A stretch of DNA of 5,784 nucleotides from an uncultured Tolumonas sp. (GCA_903931645.1 CAIZDF010000045.1:1-5784), one strand, 5' to 3'. Counted from the stretch's first letter, positions 1 through 5,165 are shown. The notes: a model not told the origin generated them from the sequence alone. Made by a program: numbers and translations.

Positions 1-312
1 ATAAGGGCCAACCGTCGGAATTAATCCAATATGCAGTGGCCCCGCCATCTCTTCCGGATGTTGTTGAGCCATTTCTATTAGCAAACGAGCGTCTTCTAGC
101 ACTTTTCTCGCTTGGGCAACTAATTGTAATCCTGATGCCGTAAATAAAACCTTACGACTGGTTCGTTCTAACAGGATCAAGCCAAGTTCAATCTCTAACT
201 TACGTATTTGCCCACTCAACGTTGGCTGACTGACATAACAAGCTTCAGCCGCCAGACGAAAATGCTGATGTTCAGCCAGTGCGACTAAATATTCCAAATC
301 CCGTAGATTCAT
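1..312 (-). CDS. oxyR: OxyR hydrogen peroxide-sensing LysR-family regulator, N-terminal part (cut by window edge)
   Basis: The first 104 codons of a LysR-type transcription factor, reading from an ATG at 310-312 off the left edge with no stop. It starts MNLRDLEYLVALAEHQHF. The winged helix-turn-helix covers about residues 4-60, including CYVSQPTLSGQIRKLE, followed by LLERTSRKVLFT and the linker helix. The stretch GPLHIGLIPTVGPY at the end of the fragment is the characteristic start of the OxyR effector domain and separates it from generic LysR proteins. In the known family, OxyR is oxidised by peroxide at two cysteines (C199 and C208 in E. coli) and then activates antioxidant genes; those residues lie outside this window. 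The start agrees with E. coli OxyR. I see no good Shine-Dalgarno in front of it. A candidate OxyR operator lies 11-27 bp upstream, suggesting autorepression. The gene diverges from the cytochrome b562 gene at 494. Confidence 0.95.
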   Translation of the reverse strand, partial: MNLRDLEYLVALAEHQHFRLAAEACYVSQPTLSGQIRKLEIELGLILLERTSRKVLFTASGLQLVAQARKVLEDARLLIEMAQQHPEEMAGPLHIGLIPTVGPY

Positions 313-322
313 TACATATACC

Positions 323-339
323 GATAGATTACAACTATC
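323..339. promoter_or_regulatory. Candidate OxyR binding site (autoregulatory operator)
   Basis: GATAGATTACAACTATC is a palindrome with a 7-bp centre. Its core at 324-338 matches one half of the published OxyR motif (ATAGntnnnanCTAT) at every specified base. The expected adjacent second half (346-360) matches poorly, but another AACTATC element lies at 364-370, 31 bp (about three helical turns) from the first CTAT. The site sits just upstream of the oxyR start codon and near the inferred oxyR transcription start, where a repressor would act. The match is direct; OxyR occupancy is inferred. Confidence 0.55.
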
Positions 340-342
340 AAA

Positions 343-372
343 AGAATAACAATTATTGGCTTGAACTATCAA
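343..372 (-). promoter_or_regulatory. Candidate oxyR promoter
   Basis: On the minus strand TTGATA (367-372) could be a -35 box and TATTCT (343-348) a -10 box, with 18-bp spacing. This would place the transcription start near 336, inside the OxyR-like palindrome at 323-339, with the -35 box overlapping the outlying GATAGTT element. That geometry fits negative autoregulation. Both boxes are imperfect and the region is AT-rich, so the assignment is tentative. Confidence 0.3.
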
Positions 373-419
373 TAAATTATGCGTATTTATGATTGATTAC
401 GTATTTAACAAATTAACGA

Positions 420-448
420 TTTATTAACGCATTTTTAATCTTTATGTT
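420..448 (+). promoter_or_regulatory. Weak candidate promoter for cytochrome b562 gene
   Basis: TTTATT (420-425) and TATGTT (443-448) are separated by 17 bp and could serve as -35 and -10 boxes, giving a start near 455. The match is mediocre (3 of 6 and 4 of 6). Upstream, TTAAC occurs three times (405-409, 413-417, 423-427), which is GTTAA on the other strand and resembles ArcA half sites, although the spacing of 8 and 10 bp is not the usual 11. A promoter must lie between 313 and 493 for this gene, but its exact position is uncertain. Confidence 0.22.
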
Positions 449-454
449 GTAGCC

Positions 455-469
455 TGATAAGGTATATCA
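455..469. repeat. Short palindrome in the cytochrome b562 leader
   Basis: TGATAAGGTATATCA has perfect 5-bp arms, TGATA (455-459) and TATCA (465-469), around a 5-bp centre. It lies 24 bp upstream of the cytochrome b562 start codon and could be an operator. Arms this short are frequent by chance in AT-rich DNA, and I cannot link it to a known regulator. Confidence 0.25.
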
Positions 470-493
470 AAACTGCTCTCTAAGGAGTTCCCG

Positions 494-889
494 ATGAAAA
501 AGTGCGTAACCTTTCTTTCTTCTGTTTTATTGTCAACCGTATTAATCGCACCCGCTTTCGCCGCCGTTGATGTTGGCGATGCAATGAAAGAAATGGGCAA
601 AAATTACCGCTTGGTAATGAAAGATACTGATGCAGCCAGCCTGAAACAGGATTTGGCATCACTACGTGCAGCGGCAGTAAAAGCACAATCAGGCGTGCCT
701 GGTAGCATGAAAAAAGACGCTGCAGACAGTGCAAACCGTAAGACTTTCTCAACCGGTATGAAAGAGTTTATCGATCAAGTTGATGTTGCCAGCAAACTAG
801 CCGACCAAGGTAAAGTTCCAGAAGCGAAAGCAGAAGCAGCTAAGCTGAAAGATCTGATGAAAGAATACCACGGCAAACTTGGGGTTTGA
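494..889 (+). CDS. cybC: Soluble cytochrome b562, periplasmic
   Basis: A 131-residue precursor of a small four-helix-bundle haem protein. A Sec signal peptide is clear: KK at residues 2-3, a hydrophobic core at about 5-19, and a likely cleavage after AFA (residue 23). In E. coli cytochrome b562 the haem is bound non-covalently by Met7 and a C-terminal His102 of the mature protein. The equivalents here are Met31 in DVGDAM and His126 in MKEYHGK, with the family-like segment LASLRAAAVKAQ between. There is no CXXCH motif and the only cysteine (residue 4) is in the signal peptide, so covalent haem attachment is not expected. Length is close to the E. coli precursor (128 aa). A strong ribosome binding site (TAAGGAG, 481-487) sits 6 nt before the ATG. 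The gene is monocistronic, ending at the terminator at 903-932. Its physiological electron partner is not established for the family. It is the only plus-strand gene in the window. Confidence 0.92.
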   Translation: MKKCVTFLSSVLLSTVLIAPAFAAVDVGDAMKEMGKNYRLVMKDTDAASLKQDLASLRAAAVKAQSGVPGSMKKDAADSANRKTFSTGMKEFIDQVDVASKLADQGKVPEAKAEAAKLKDLMKEYHGKLGV

Positions 890-902
890 TAAAGTAAAAA
901 AC

Positions 903-932
903 AAAAAGCCGTTGAATCACAACGGCTTTTTT
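903..932. terminator. Bidirectional Rho-independent terminator
   Basis: A perfect 7-bp GC-rich stem GCCGTTG (908-914) / CAACGGC (920-926) with loop AATCA is flanked by AAAAA (903-907) and TTTTTT (927-932), which extend the pairing. On the plus strand it ends the cytochrome b562 transcript, 18 nt after the stop codon to the first stem base. On the minus strand the A-run becomes a T-tract and it ends the lipoprotein transcript, whose stop is at 954-956. This is a convergent-gene terminator. Confidence 0.92.
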
Positions 933-953
933 ATTTCAGAATTATTTATTCAT

Positions 954-1454
954 TTAGCGATTAATATAATTCAGGAAGTCGGCTTCAAGCTGGCCATTAG
1001 ACACACAAACCGGTGTTACAGACGGCGCAGCAATTTTATCGCCACCACCTTCTATATACGATACTGTCGTTGTGCCTTTCAAATTAATTGAAGCCACAGC
1101 TTTTTCAGCATTTTGCGTGATCATAATATTAATTTTAACAGCAGGTTGTTCAATACTAACGCGTGAACCGCCTTTACCACAATCAAGGTAACGCATACCA
1201 TCGGCATAGCTTTCTTGCGATGAAGACAAAACACCGCCAGTTACTTCACCCTGACCTTCAAATCCTTTTTCTGCCAACCAACGCTGTGCACGGCCCCATA
1301 ATAAATCATATGGGACATTCACCTCAGCACTGGTTTTTACTGGTACAGCTGTCGGTGGCGTATAACGATATTGCTCAGACACACCACTGGAACCGGAACA
1401 ACCAGCTAACAGCAAAACCACTGCCACACCGATACAACTAAGCGTCTTGTTCAT
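954..1454 (-). CDS. Predicted outer-membrane lipoprotein of unknown function
   Basis: A 166-residue protein with a lipoprotein signal peptide: MNKT start, hydrophobic stretch at about 8-17, and lipobox LLAGC with the modified cysteine at residue 19. Serine follows the cysteine, so the Lol sorting rule predicts outer-membrane rather than inner-membrane retention. A flexible Ser/Gly/Pro linker (20-42) leads to a compact domain (about 43-166) with VPYDLLWGRAQRWLAEKGF (47-65), GGVLSSSQ (73-80) and a C-terminal helix NGQLEADFLNYINR. Two further cysteines, C92 and C150, could form a periplasmic disulfide. The pattern of a helix after 'YDLLW' followed by a G-containing strand recalls small helix-grip lipoproteins such as BamC, but this is only an impression and I do not recognise the family. 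The ATG has a weak AGGG about 7 nt upstream. It is preceded by 99 bp without a gene and followed by the shared terminator. Confidence 0.85.
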   Translation of the reverse strand: MNKTLSCIGVAVVLLLAGCSGSSGVSEQYRYTPPTAVPVKTSAEVNVPYDLLWGRAQRWLAEKGFEGQGEVTGGVLSSSQESYADGMRYLDCGKGGSRVSIEQPAVKINIMITQNAEKAVASINLKGTTTVSYIEGGGDKIAAPSVTPVCVSNGQLEADFLNYINR

Positions 1455-1481
1455 AAATATGCCCTAGCTAACTATCATCTA

Positions 1482-1511
1482 TTTAAACGACTAAACTGAT
1501 GATATTGTCTA
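1482..1511 (-). promoter_or_regulatory. Candidate promoter for the lipoprotein gene
   Basis: On the minus strand TAGACA (1506-1511, 5 of 6 to the -35 consensus) and TTTAAA (1482-1487, 4 of 6 to the -10 consensus) are 18 bp apart. They would give a start near 1475 and a leader of about 20 nt. The 99-bp gap behind the 74-aa gene has no clear terminator, so read-through from upstream is also possible. Confidence 0.35.
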
Positions 1512-1553
1512 ACAAGGTACTTTATTTGGCTAGTTTTATTTGAATAAGCTGAT

Positions 1554-1778
1554 TTAGCGGTTTAGCAGCACACCGGTTTCTAACTCTCGTTCTCTTTGAC
1601 ATTCAGCTAAATATATAGCCCCAAGCACTGATGGTTTTTGATGATATTGATCAATGGCTCGTTCCACCATCAAAGTTAATGTCTGTTGAGTTTTTGCCAT
1701 TCTGAATTTACGCAGCCAAATATCTTTAGATTCAAGATCCAGAGGTTCAGCTATATCTTCGTCTTTTTTAGAGGCCAT
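1554..1778 (-). CDS. Hypothetical 74-aa charged cytoplasmic protein
   Basis: A small protein starting MASKKDEDIAEPLDLESKD and rich in charged residues, with no signal peptide or membrane segment. After an acidic N-terminus (about 1-19), residues 20-48 look helical and amphipathic (DIWLRKFRMAKTQQTLTL, then MVERAIDQYHQ). A second likely helix covers about 51-68 (LGAIYLAECQRERELE). There is one cysteine (C60). I do not recognise the family and see no enzymatic motif; a small regulatory or accessory protein is possible but unsupported. Its amino-acid composition and uninterrupted frame argue for a real gene. The start is an ATG behind a weak AAGATGA element. It lies 71 bp downstream of trpS, with an intervening hairpin and its own candidate -10 region, so it may be partly independent of the trpS operon. 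An ATG 7 nt upstream is out of frame. Confidence 0.72.
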   Translation of the reverse strand: MASKKDEDIAEPLDLESKDIWLRKFRMAKTQQTLTLMVERAIDQYHQKPSVLGAIYLAECQRERELETGVLLNR

Positions 1779-1786
1779 AATTCATC

Positions 1787-1805
1787 TTATATAGGTTATA
1801 TAGCA
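1787..1805 (-). promoter_or_regulatory. Tandem 9-bp AT-rich repeat overlapping a candidate extended -10 box
   Basis: TTATATAGG (1787-1795) is followed directly by TTATATAGC (1796-1804), so eight of nine bases repeat. On the minus strand this reads TGCTATATAA, a TGn-extended -10-like sequence (box at 1797-1802, TG at 1804-1805). It would start transcription near 1790, giving a very short leader for the 74-aa gene. No convincing -35 box is visible, and AT-rich repeats of this size can arise by chance. Confidence 0.3.
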
Positions 1806-1815
1806 GGAATAATTT

Positions 1816-1843
1816 GGCTGAATTAATTTTTTATAATTCAGCC
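1816..1843 (-). other. Hairpin behind trpS without a T-tract
   Basis: GGCTGAATTA (1816-1825) and TAATTCAGCC (1834-1843) form a perfect 10-bp inverted repeat around an 8-nt A/T loop. It begins 6 nt after the trpS stop codon on the minus strand. On the exit side the minus strand reads AAATTATTCC, so it lacks the uninterrupted T-tract of a canonical intrinsic terminator. It may be a weak terminator or attenuator, or a 3'-end stabiliser that protects the upstream mRNA from exonucleases. Confidence 0.55.
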
Positions 1844-1849
1844 GGGAAA

Positions 1850-2854
1850 TTAACGTTTACTTACAAAACCAATAGCATCAAATACCCGACGCATTGTTTC
1901 CTCTGCACGAATTTGTGCTTTTTCGCCACCTTGCTGCAGAATTGCCAATAAAGCCGCTTCATCTGCCCGTAACTCTTTATATCGTTGCTGGATAGGTTCC
2001 AATAAAGCAACAACCGCATCAGCCGCTTCAGTTTTTAGATGACCGTACATTTTTCCTTCAAAACTGGCTTCCAGTTCAGCGATAGAACGCCCGGTAGCGC
2101 CATGCATGAGGCTTAATAAATTACTTACCCCTGGTTTGGTTTCTATATCAAAGCGAACAACTGGAGGGTCTTCTGAATCAGTGACAGCTTTTTTGAGTTT
2201 TTTCACTATTGATTTAGGGTCTTCGAGTAAACCAATCACATTATTTTGATTATCATCCGATTTAGACATCTTCTTGGTTGGATCTTGTAAACTCATCACC
2301 TTCGCACCCTGAGGCGGAATAAAAGGTTCAGGTGTCGTTAATATATTGCCGTAAAGTGCATTAAAACGATAAGCAATATCTCGCGTTAATTCTAAATGTT
2401 GTTTTTGATCTTGGCCAACAGGTACCTGATTCGCTTGATATAAAAGAATATCCGCCGCCATCAAAACAGGATAATCAAATAAACCGACCGTGACATTATT
2501 TTCATAACGCTGCGATTTATCTTTAAACTGCGTCATACGGGATAATTCACCCATCTGAGTATAGCAGTTTAGTATCCAGCCCAATTCTGCATGTTGTGGT
2601 ACATGTGACTGCATAAATACGGTGCTTTTTGCAGGATCAATACCTACCGCCAAATATAATGCAGCCGTATCTAAACAGGCTTTACGCAACGCTTGAGGGT
2701 CTTGACGTACCGTGATGGCGTGCAAATCAACAATACAATACAGGCAATCGTAATCATCCTGCATCTGAACCCACTGACGCAAGGCTCCCATATAATTGCC
2801 AATGGTGAGTTGCCCCGATGGTTGAGCTCCGCTCAATACAATTGGTTTTGCCAT
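1850..2854 (-). CDS. trpS: Tryptophanyl-tRNA synthetase (class Ic)
   Basis: A 334-residue enzyme that charges tRNA-Trp with tryptophan using ATP in the cytoplasm; the length is normal for bacterial TrpRS. Class I signatures are present: the HIGH-like motif TIGN (17-20) within [17 protein letters not shown], and KMSKS (195-199) within [12 protein letters not shown]. The tryptophan-pocket segment [12 protein letters not shown] (128-139, Asp135) and [10 protein letters not shown] (144-153) are also typical. The C-terminal half (about 200-334) is the helical anticodon-recognition region. The ATG is 1 nt after the gph stop codon, and its ribosome binding site AAGGAA (2860-2865) is inside the last gph codons with a 5-nt spacer, so translation is probably coupled to gph. 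No tryptophan-rich leader peptide, T-box or other attenuator is visible directly before it. It is the last gene of the damX-dam-rpe-gph-trpS series. Confidence 0.97.
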   Translation of the reverse strand: MAKPIVLSGAQPSGQLTIGNYMGALRQWVQMQDDYDCLYCIVDLHAITVRQDPQALRKACLDTAALYLAVGIDPAKSTVFMQSHVPQHAELGWILNCYTQMGELSRMTQFKDKSQRYENNVTVGLFDYPVLMAADILLYQANQVPVGQDQKQHLELTRDIAYRFNALYGNILTTPEPFIPPQGAKVMSLQDPTKKMSKSDDNQNNVIGLLEDPKSIVKKLKKAVTDSEDPPVVRFDIETKPGVSNLLSLMHGATGRSIAELEASFEGKMYGHLKTEAADAVVALLEPIQQRYKELRADEAALLAILQQGGEKAQIRAEETMRRVFDAIGFVSKR

Positions 2855-2855
2855 T

Positions 2856-3548
2856 TCAATTCCTTACTTCAGCGTTCAGCAACGACACTAATTCATCAAA
2901 GCGATGTAATACCCAATCTGGTTGGCTGCTTTCTATTGGTTCACCATGGTTATAACCATAACTTAAACCGACAACAGGAATGCCAGCAGCGCGTGCAGCT
3001 TGAATATCATTTTTTGAATCACCAACCATTAGTGTTTCAGCTGGCTGAACATTAAATTGTTCACATAAATAATGTAGCGGTAATGGATCTGGTTTTTTCA
3101 CGGGTAAACGACCACCACCGAGGGTGTAAGTGAAAAACTCTGCAATACCAGCCGATTGTAATAATGGTTGCACAAATTGATCTGGTTTATTGGTCACAAC
3201 CGCCATAGAGTAACCAGCTTGTGCCAATACAGATAATGTTTCTTTAACTGCGGGATAAAGTGAATAATCGCGGTCTATCCCCATCTGATAATAATGATCA
3301 AACTGACTTTTCACTTGTTGAAACAAGGTTTCATCGATATCAGTAAAATGATATTGCTGACATATGGCTCGCTTCAATAATACATCGGCACCATTACCAA
3401 TCCAATCACGAACCTGCTCTATAGAAACGGCAGATAATTGATTGGATTTTAATGCCGCCTGAACAGCCAGATAAAGTTGTGGAACGCTATCAATTAGCGT
3501 TCCGTCCAGATCGAATAAAATAACTTTTACATTATTTAAATCAGACAT
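2856..3548 (-). CDS. gph: Phosphoglycolate phosphatase (HAD superfamily)
   Basis: A 230-residue HAD-family hydrolase that, in the family, dephosphorylates 2-phosphoglycolate, for example that released during repair of 3'-phosphoglycolate DNA ends. All four HAD motifs are visible: motif [11 protein letters not shown] (12-21; nucleophile Asp13, acid/base Asp15), motif II VVTNK (117-121; Thr119), motif III Lys within PVKKPDPLP (149-157) and motif IV GDSKND (176-181; Asp177 and Asp181 for magnesium). The cap domain lies between motifs I and II, about residues 22-90. It is shorter than E. coli Gph (252 aa) but complete. The ATG overlaps the rpe stop codon by 8 nt (ATGTCTGA), and the nearest Shine-Dalgarno-like AGGAG (3562-3566) is 13 nt away, longer than optimal. 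Initiation therefore probably depends on ribosomes finishing rpe. A perfect 9-bp hairpin lies inside the motif I codons (3481-3503). Confidence 0.95.
   Translation of the reverse strand: MSDLNNVKVILFDLDGTLIDSVPQLYLAVQAALKSNQLSAVSIEQVRDWIGNGADVLLKRAICQQYHFTDIDETLFQQVKSQFDHYYQMGIDRDYSLYPAVKETLSVLAQAGYSMAVVTNKPDQFVQPLLQSAGIAEFFTYTLGGGRLPVKKPDPLPLHYLCEQFNVQPAETLMVGDSKNDIQAARAAGIPVVGLSYGYNHGEPIESSQPDWVLHRFDELVSLLNAEVRN
3481..3503 (-). other. Perfect 9-bp hairpin inside the start of gph
   Basis: GGAACGCTA (3481-3489) and TAGCGTTCC (3495-3503) are exact reverse complements around a 5-nt loop. In the gph mRNA the structure covers codons 16-23, about 46-68 nt after the start codon, which encode GTLIDSVP of HAD motif I. 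The protein motif is conserved, but the threonine, leucine, serine and valine codons used are the ones that complete the stem. There is no T-tract, so it is not an intrinsic terminator. A role in slowing translation or protecting mRNA is speculative. Confidence 0.6.
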
Positions 3549-4221
3549 TCGCAGAGTCTAACTCCTGACGCATACGAGCAATAACAGCAGCATAATCCGG
3601 TTGATCAAAAATAGCGGAGCCAGCAACAAACATATCGGCACCTGCTTCCGCGATCTGACGGATATTATCGACCTTCACGCCACCATCAACTTCCAAACGA
3701 ATATCACGCCCACTTTCATTAATCCGCTGACGAACTTGACGTAATTTATCCAATGTTGCCGGGATAAAACTCTGACCACCAAAACCAGGATTGACTGACA
3801 TTAACAAAATAACATCCAGTTTATCCATTACATGATCCAGATAATGCAGTGGTGTAGCCGGATTAAACACTAACCCAGCCTGACAGCCATGTTCTTTGAT
3901 CAATTGTAATGAACGATCCACATGCTCTGATGTTTCAGGATGAAATGTAATGATGGAAGCGCCGGCTTTGGCAAAGTCAGGAATAATGCGATCAACTGGT
4001 TTTACCATCAGATGCACATCAATCGGAGCCGTAATACCGTAATCACGTAATGCTTTACATACCATCGGCCCAATGGTCAGATTTGGTACATAATGATTGT
4101 CCATCACATCAAAATGAACAACATCAGCGCCTGCATTTAATACATCAATAACATCGTCACCCAGACGGGCAAAATTTGCAGAAAGAATTGAAGGAGCAAT
4201 CAGATACGGTTTCATATTCAT
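3541..4221 (-). CDS. rpe: Ribulose-phosphate 3-epimerase
   Basis: A 226-residue (beta/alpha)8-barrel enzyme interconverting D-ribulose 5-phosphate and D-xylulose 5-phosphate in the non-oxidative pentose phosphate pathway. Conserved elements in order are [13 protein letters not shown] (9-21), [19 protein letters not shown] (34-52; metal ligands His36 and Asp38), DVHLMV (68-73; His70), the NPGFGGQSF loop (144-152), LEVDGGV (176-182; catalytic and metal-binding Asp179) and the phosphate-binding GSAIF (201-205). The sequence follows E. coli Rpe closely throughout. The called ATG gives [11 protein letters not shown]; the second Met (residue 3) aligns with the E. coli start and is an equally possible initiator. 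Neither has a strong Shine-Dalgarno. Only 12 nt separate it from the dam stop, and its own stop overlaps the gph start by 8 nt. Confidence 0.97.
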   Translation of the reverse strand: MNMKPYLIAPSILSANFARLGDDVIDVLNAGADVVHFDVMDNHYVPNLTIGPMVCKALRDYGITAPIDVHLMVKPVDRIIPDFAKAGASIITFHPETSEHVDRSLQLIKEHGCQAGLVFNPATPLHYLDHVMDKLDVILLMSVNPGFGGQSFIPATLDKLRQVRQRINESGRDIRLEVDGGVKVDNIRQIAEAGADMFVAGSAIFDQPDYAAVIARMRQELDSANV

Positions 4222-4233
4222 CGGTCTTTAAGG

Positions 4234-5073
4234 TTACCCAGCCTTTCTGGCCAGTCGGTGTGGTTCATAACGGGCAATCAATTCTGCTACCCGTTGACGA
4301 GTATGTCCTGCACGACTAATTGTTCGTTTAACCTGCAGTTCTTGTAAAACAGCATGTTGATATAAGTCGTAGGTCAAATCGGTGGCATGGTTGCTAATTA
4401 ATACCGGTACACGTTTTTCCACCGCAGTCTGCCAAGCTAATTCCGCCAGATGACGCTGTTCATTTTCCGAAAAGCCTTTAGCAGCATAGCTGGTAAAACT
4501 CGCACTTGGCGATAAAGGAACATATGGCGGATCACAATAGACCACATGATCCTGTTCCAGCATGGCAAATGTTTCAATAAACGACTGGCAAACAAATGTG
4601 GCTTTTTGTGCTTTTTCGGCAAAAAACCACAATTCAGCTTCTGGAAAATAAGGTTTTTTATAACGACCAAAAGGTACGTTAAAACCACCTTTACGGTTAT
4701 ATCGGCATAATCCATTGTAGCCATGACGATTCAGATATAGGAATAACGCAGCACGCCATTGTACATCTCTGGTGTGATTAAATTCGTCACGCAATTGGAA
4801 ATAACGTTCCCGTTGATTATTTTCTTCACAGAACAACGTTTTTGCGAGGCGGATAAACGCATCAGGTTCCGTCTTTAGCAGATTGTATAACGCAATCAAA
4901 TCCGGATTAATATCAGCTAATAGATAAGCATCATAATCGGTATTCAAAAATACGGAACCTGCGCCGACGAACGGTTCAACCAATACGTTACCGGTTGGTA
5001 AAAACTCCGTGATCGACTCGATCAGACTATATTTACCGCCTGCCCATTTTAAAAATGCCCGCTGTTTCTTCAT
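4234..5073 (-). CDS. dam: DNA adenine methyltransferase (GATC-specific)
   Basis: A 279-residue methyltransferase that transfers a methyl group from S-adenosylmethionine to N6 of adenine in GATC. In gammaproteobacteria this marks the parental strand for MutHLS mismatch repair and controls SeqA-dependent replication timing and some promoters. Visible motifs are FLKWAGGK (7-14), the AdoMet-binding FVGAGSVFLN (35-44), and the catalytic DPPY (181-184) within VVYCDPPYVPLS. The GATC-recognition region NRHGYNGLCRY (115-125) and FNVPFGRYKKPYFPEAEL (131-148) keeps residues reported to contact DNA in E. coli Dam (Arg95, Leu122, Arg124, Asn132, Pro134, Arg137, Tyr138 by position). Length matches E. coli Dam (278 aa), and the start MKKQRAFLKWAGGK agrees with it. 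No good Shine-Dalgarno precedes the ATG; instead it overlaps by ATGA the stop of a 26-codon small ORF, and a hairpin lies just upstream. The order damX-dam-rpe marks this as the chromosomal housekeeping Dam rather than a phage one. Confidence 0.97.
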   Translation of the reverse strand: MKKQRAFLKWAGGKYSLIESITEFLPTGNVLVEPFVGAGSVFLNTDYDAYLLADINPDLIALYNLLKTEPDAFIRLAKTLFCEENNQRERYFQLRDEFNHTRDVQWRAALFLYLNRHGYNGLCRYNRKGGFNVPFGRYKKPYFPEAELWFFAEKAQKATFVCQSFIETFAMLEQDHVVYCDPPYVPLSPSASFTSYAAKGFSENEQRHLAELAWQTAVEKRVPVLISNHATDLTYDLYQHAVLQELQVKRTISRAGHTRQRVAELIARYEPHRLARKAG

Positions 5074-5150
5074 GATACGGCACGACTCATTTCAGATCCG
5101 TGCTGTAAATCTGTACTAAAGCAGAATGTGTGGTTCTTTCTTTCGGTCAT
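5070..5150 (-). CDS. Possible 26-aa small ORF or leader peptide coupled to dam
   Basis: In the 92-bp gap between damX and dam, an ATG at 5148-5150 opens a 26-codon frame (begins MTERKNHTF, ends SEMSRAVS). Its TGA overlaps the dam ATG as ATGA. This is the standard geometry for termination-reinitiation, and dam itself lacks a visible Shine-Dalgarno. The upstream AGCAGAAG is at best a weak ribosome binding site. An internal in-frame ATG (codon 21, preceded by GGATCTGAA) could give a six-residue version. The peptide has no recognisable family. A chance open frame of this size is quite possible; conservation across relatives would decide. Confidence 0.35.
   Translation of the reverse strand: MTERKNHTFCFSTDLQHGSEMSRAVS
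5076..5107 (-). other. Hairpin immediately upstream of the dam start codon
   Basis: TACGGCACG (5076-5084) and CGTGCTGTA (5099-5107) form a 9-bp stem with one mismatch (A opposite C in the mRNA) and a 14-nt loop holding a GATC site (5095-5098). The stem ends 3 nt before the dam ATG, so in the mRNA it could mask the initiation region. Ribosomes translating the 26-codon small ORF would unfold it. The pairing is direct observation; the regulatory role is inference. Confidence 0.4.
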
Positions 5151-5165
5151 GTAACTTCTGCTCTG

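Noticed and set aside
405..427. ArcA box (GTTAA repeats on the minus strand)
   Set aside because: The three copies are 8 and 10 bp apart rather than the usual 11, and TTAAC is common in such AT-rich DNA; mentioned only as a hint.
313..493. An OxyS-type small RNA divergent from oxyR, as in E. coli
   Set aside because: No terminator hairpin lies between the candidate promoters and the cytochrome start codon; the transcript would read into the cytochrome gene.
480..752. Minus-strand open frame of 90 codons opposite the cytochrome b562 gene
   Set aside because: It is antisense to a well-supported gene with signal peptide, haem ligands and ribosome binding site; its composition (many Leu, Arg, His) is that of a shadow frame.
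879..1091. Plus-strand open frame of 70 codons overlapping the cytochrome 3' end and running through the terminator
   Set aside because: It crosses a strong intrinsic terminator and lies antisense to the lipoprotein gene; no ribosome binding site or protein-like features.
1163..1441. Plus-strand open frame of 92 codons antisense to the lipoprotein
   Set aside because: Rich in His and Asn without pattern, as expected for a shadow of the lipoprotein gene, whose lipobox and cysteines make it the real one.
1816..1843. Hairpin after trpS as a standard intrinsic terminator
   Set aside because: The stem is perfect, but neither strand has a T-tract on its exit side; listed as an unassigned hairpin instead.
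2693..3055. Plus-strand open frame of 120 codons across the gph/trpS junction
   Set aside because: Antisense to two confidently identified genes with full catalytic motifs.
4437..4724. Minus-strand open frame of 95 codons in another frame inside dam
   Set aside because: Wholly inside dam, whose AdoMet, DPPY and recognition motifs are intact in the main frame.
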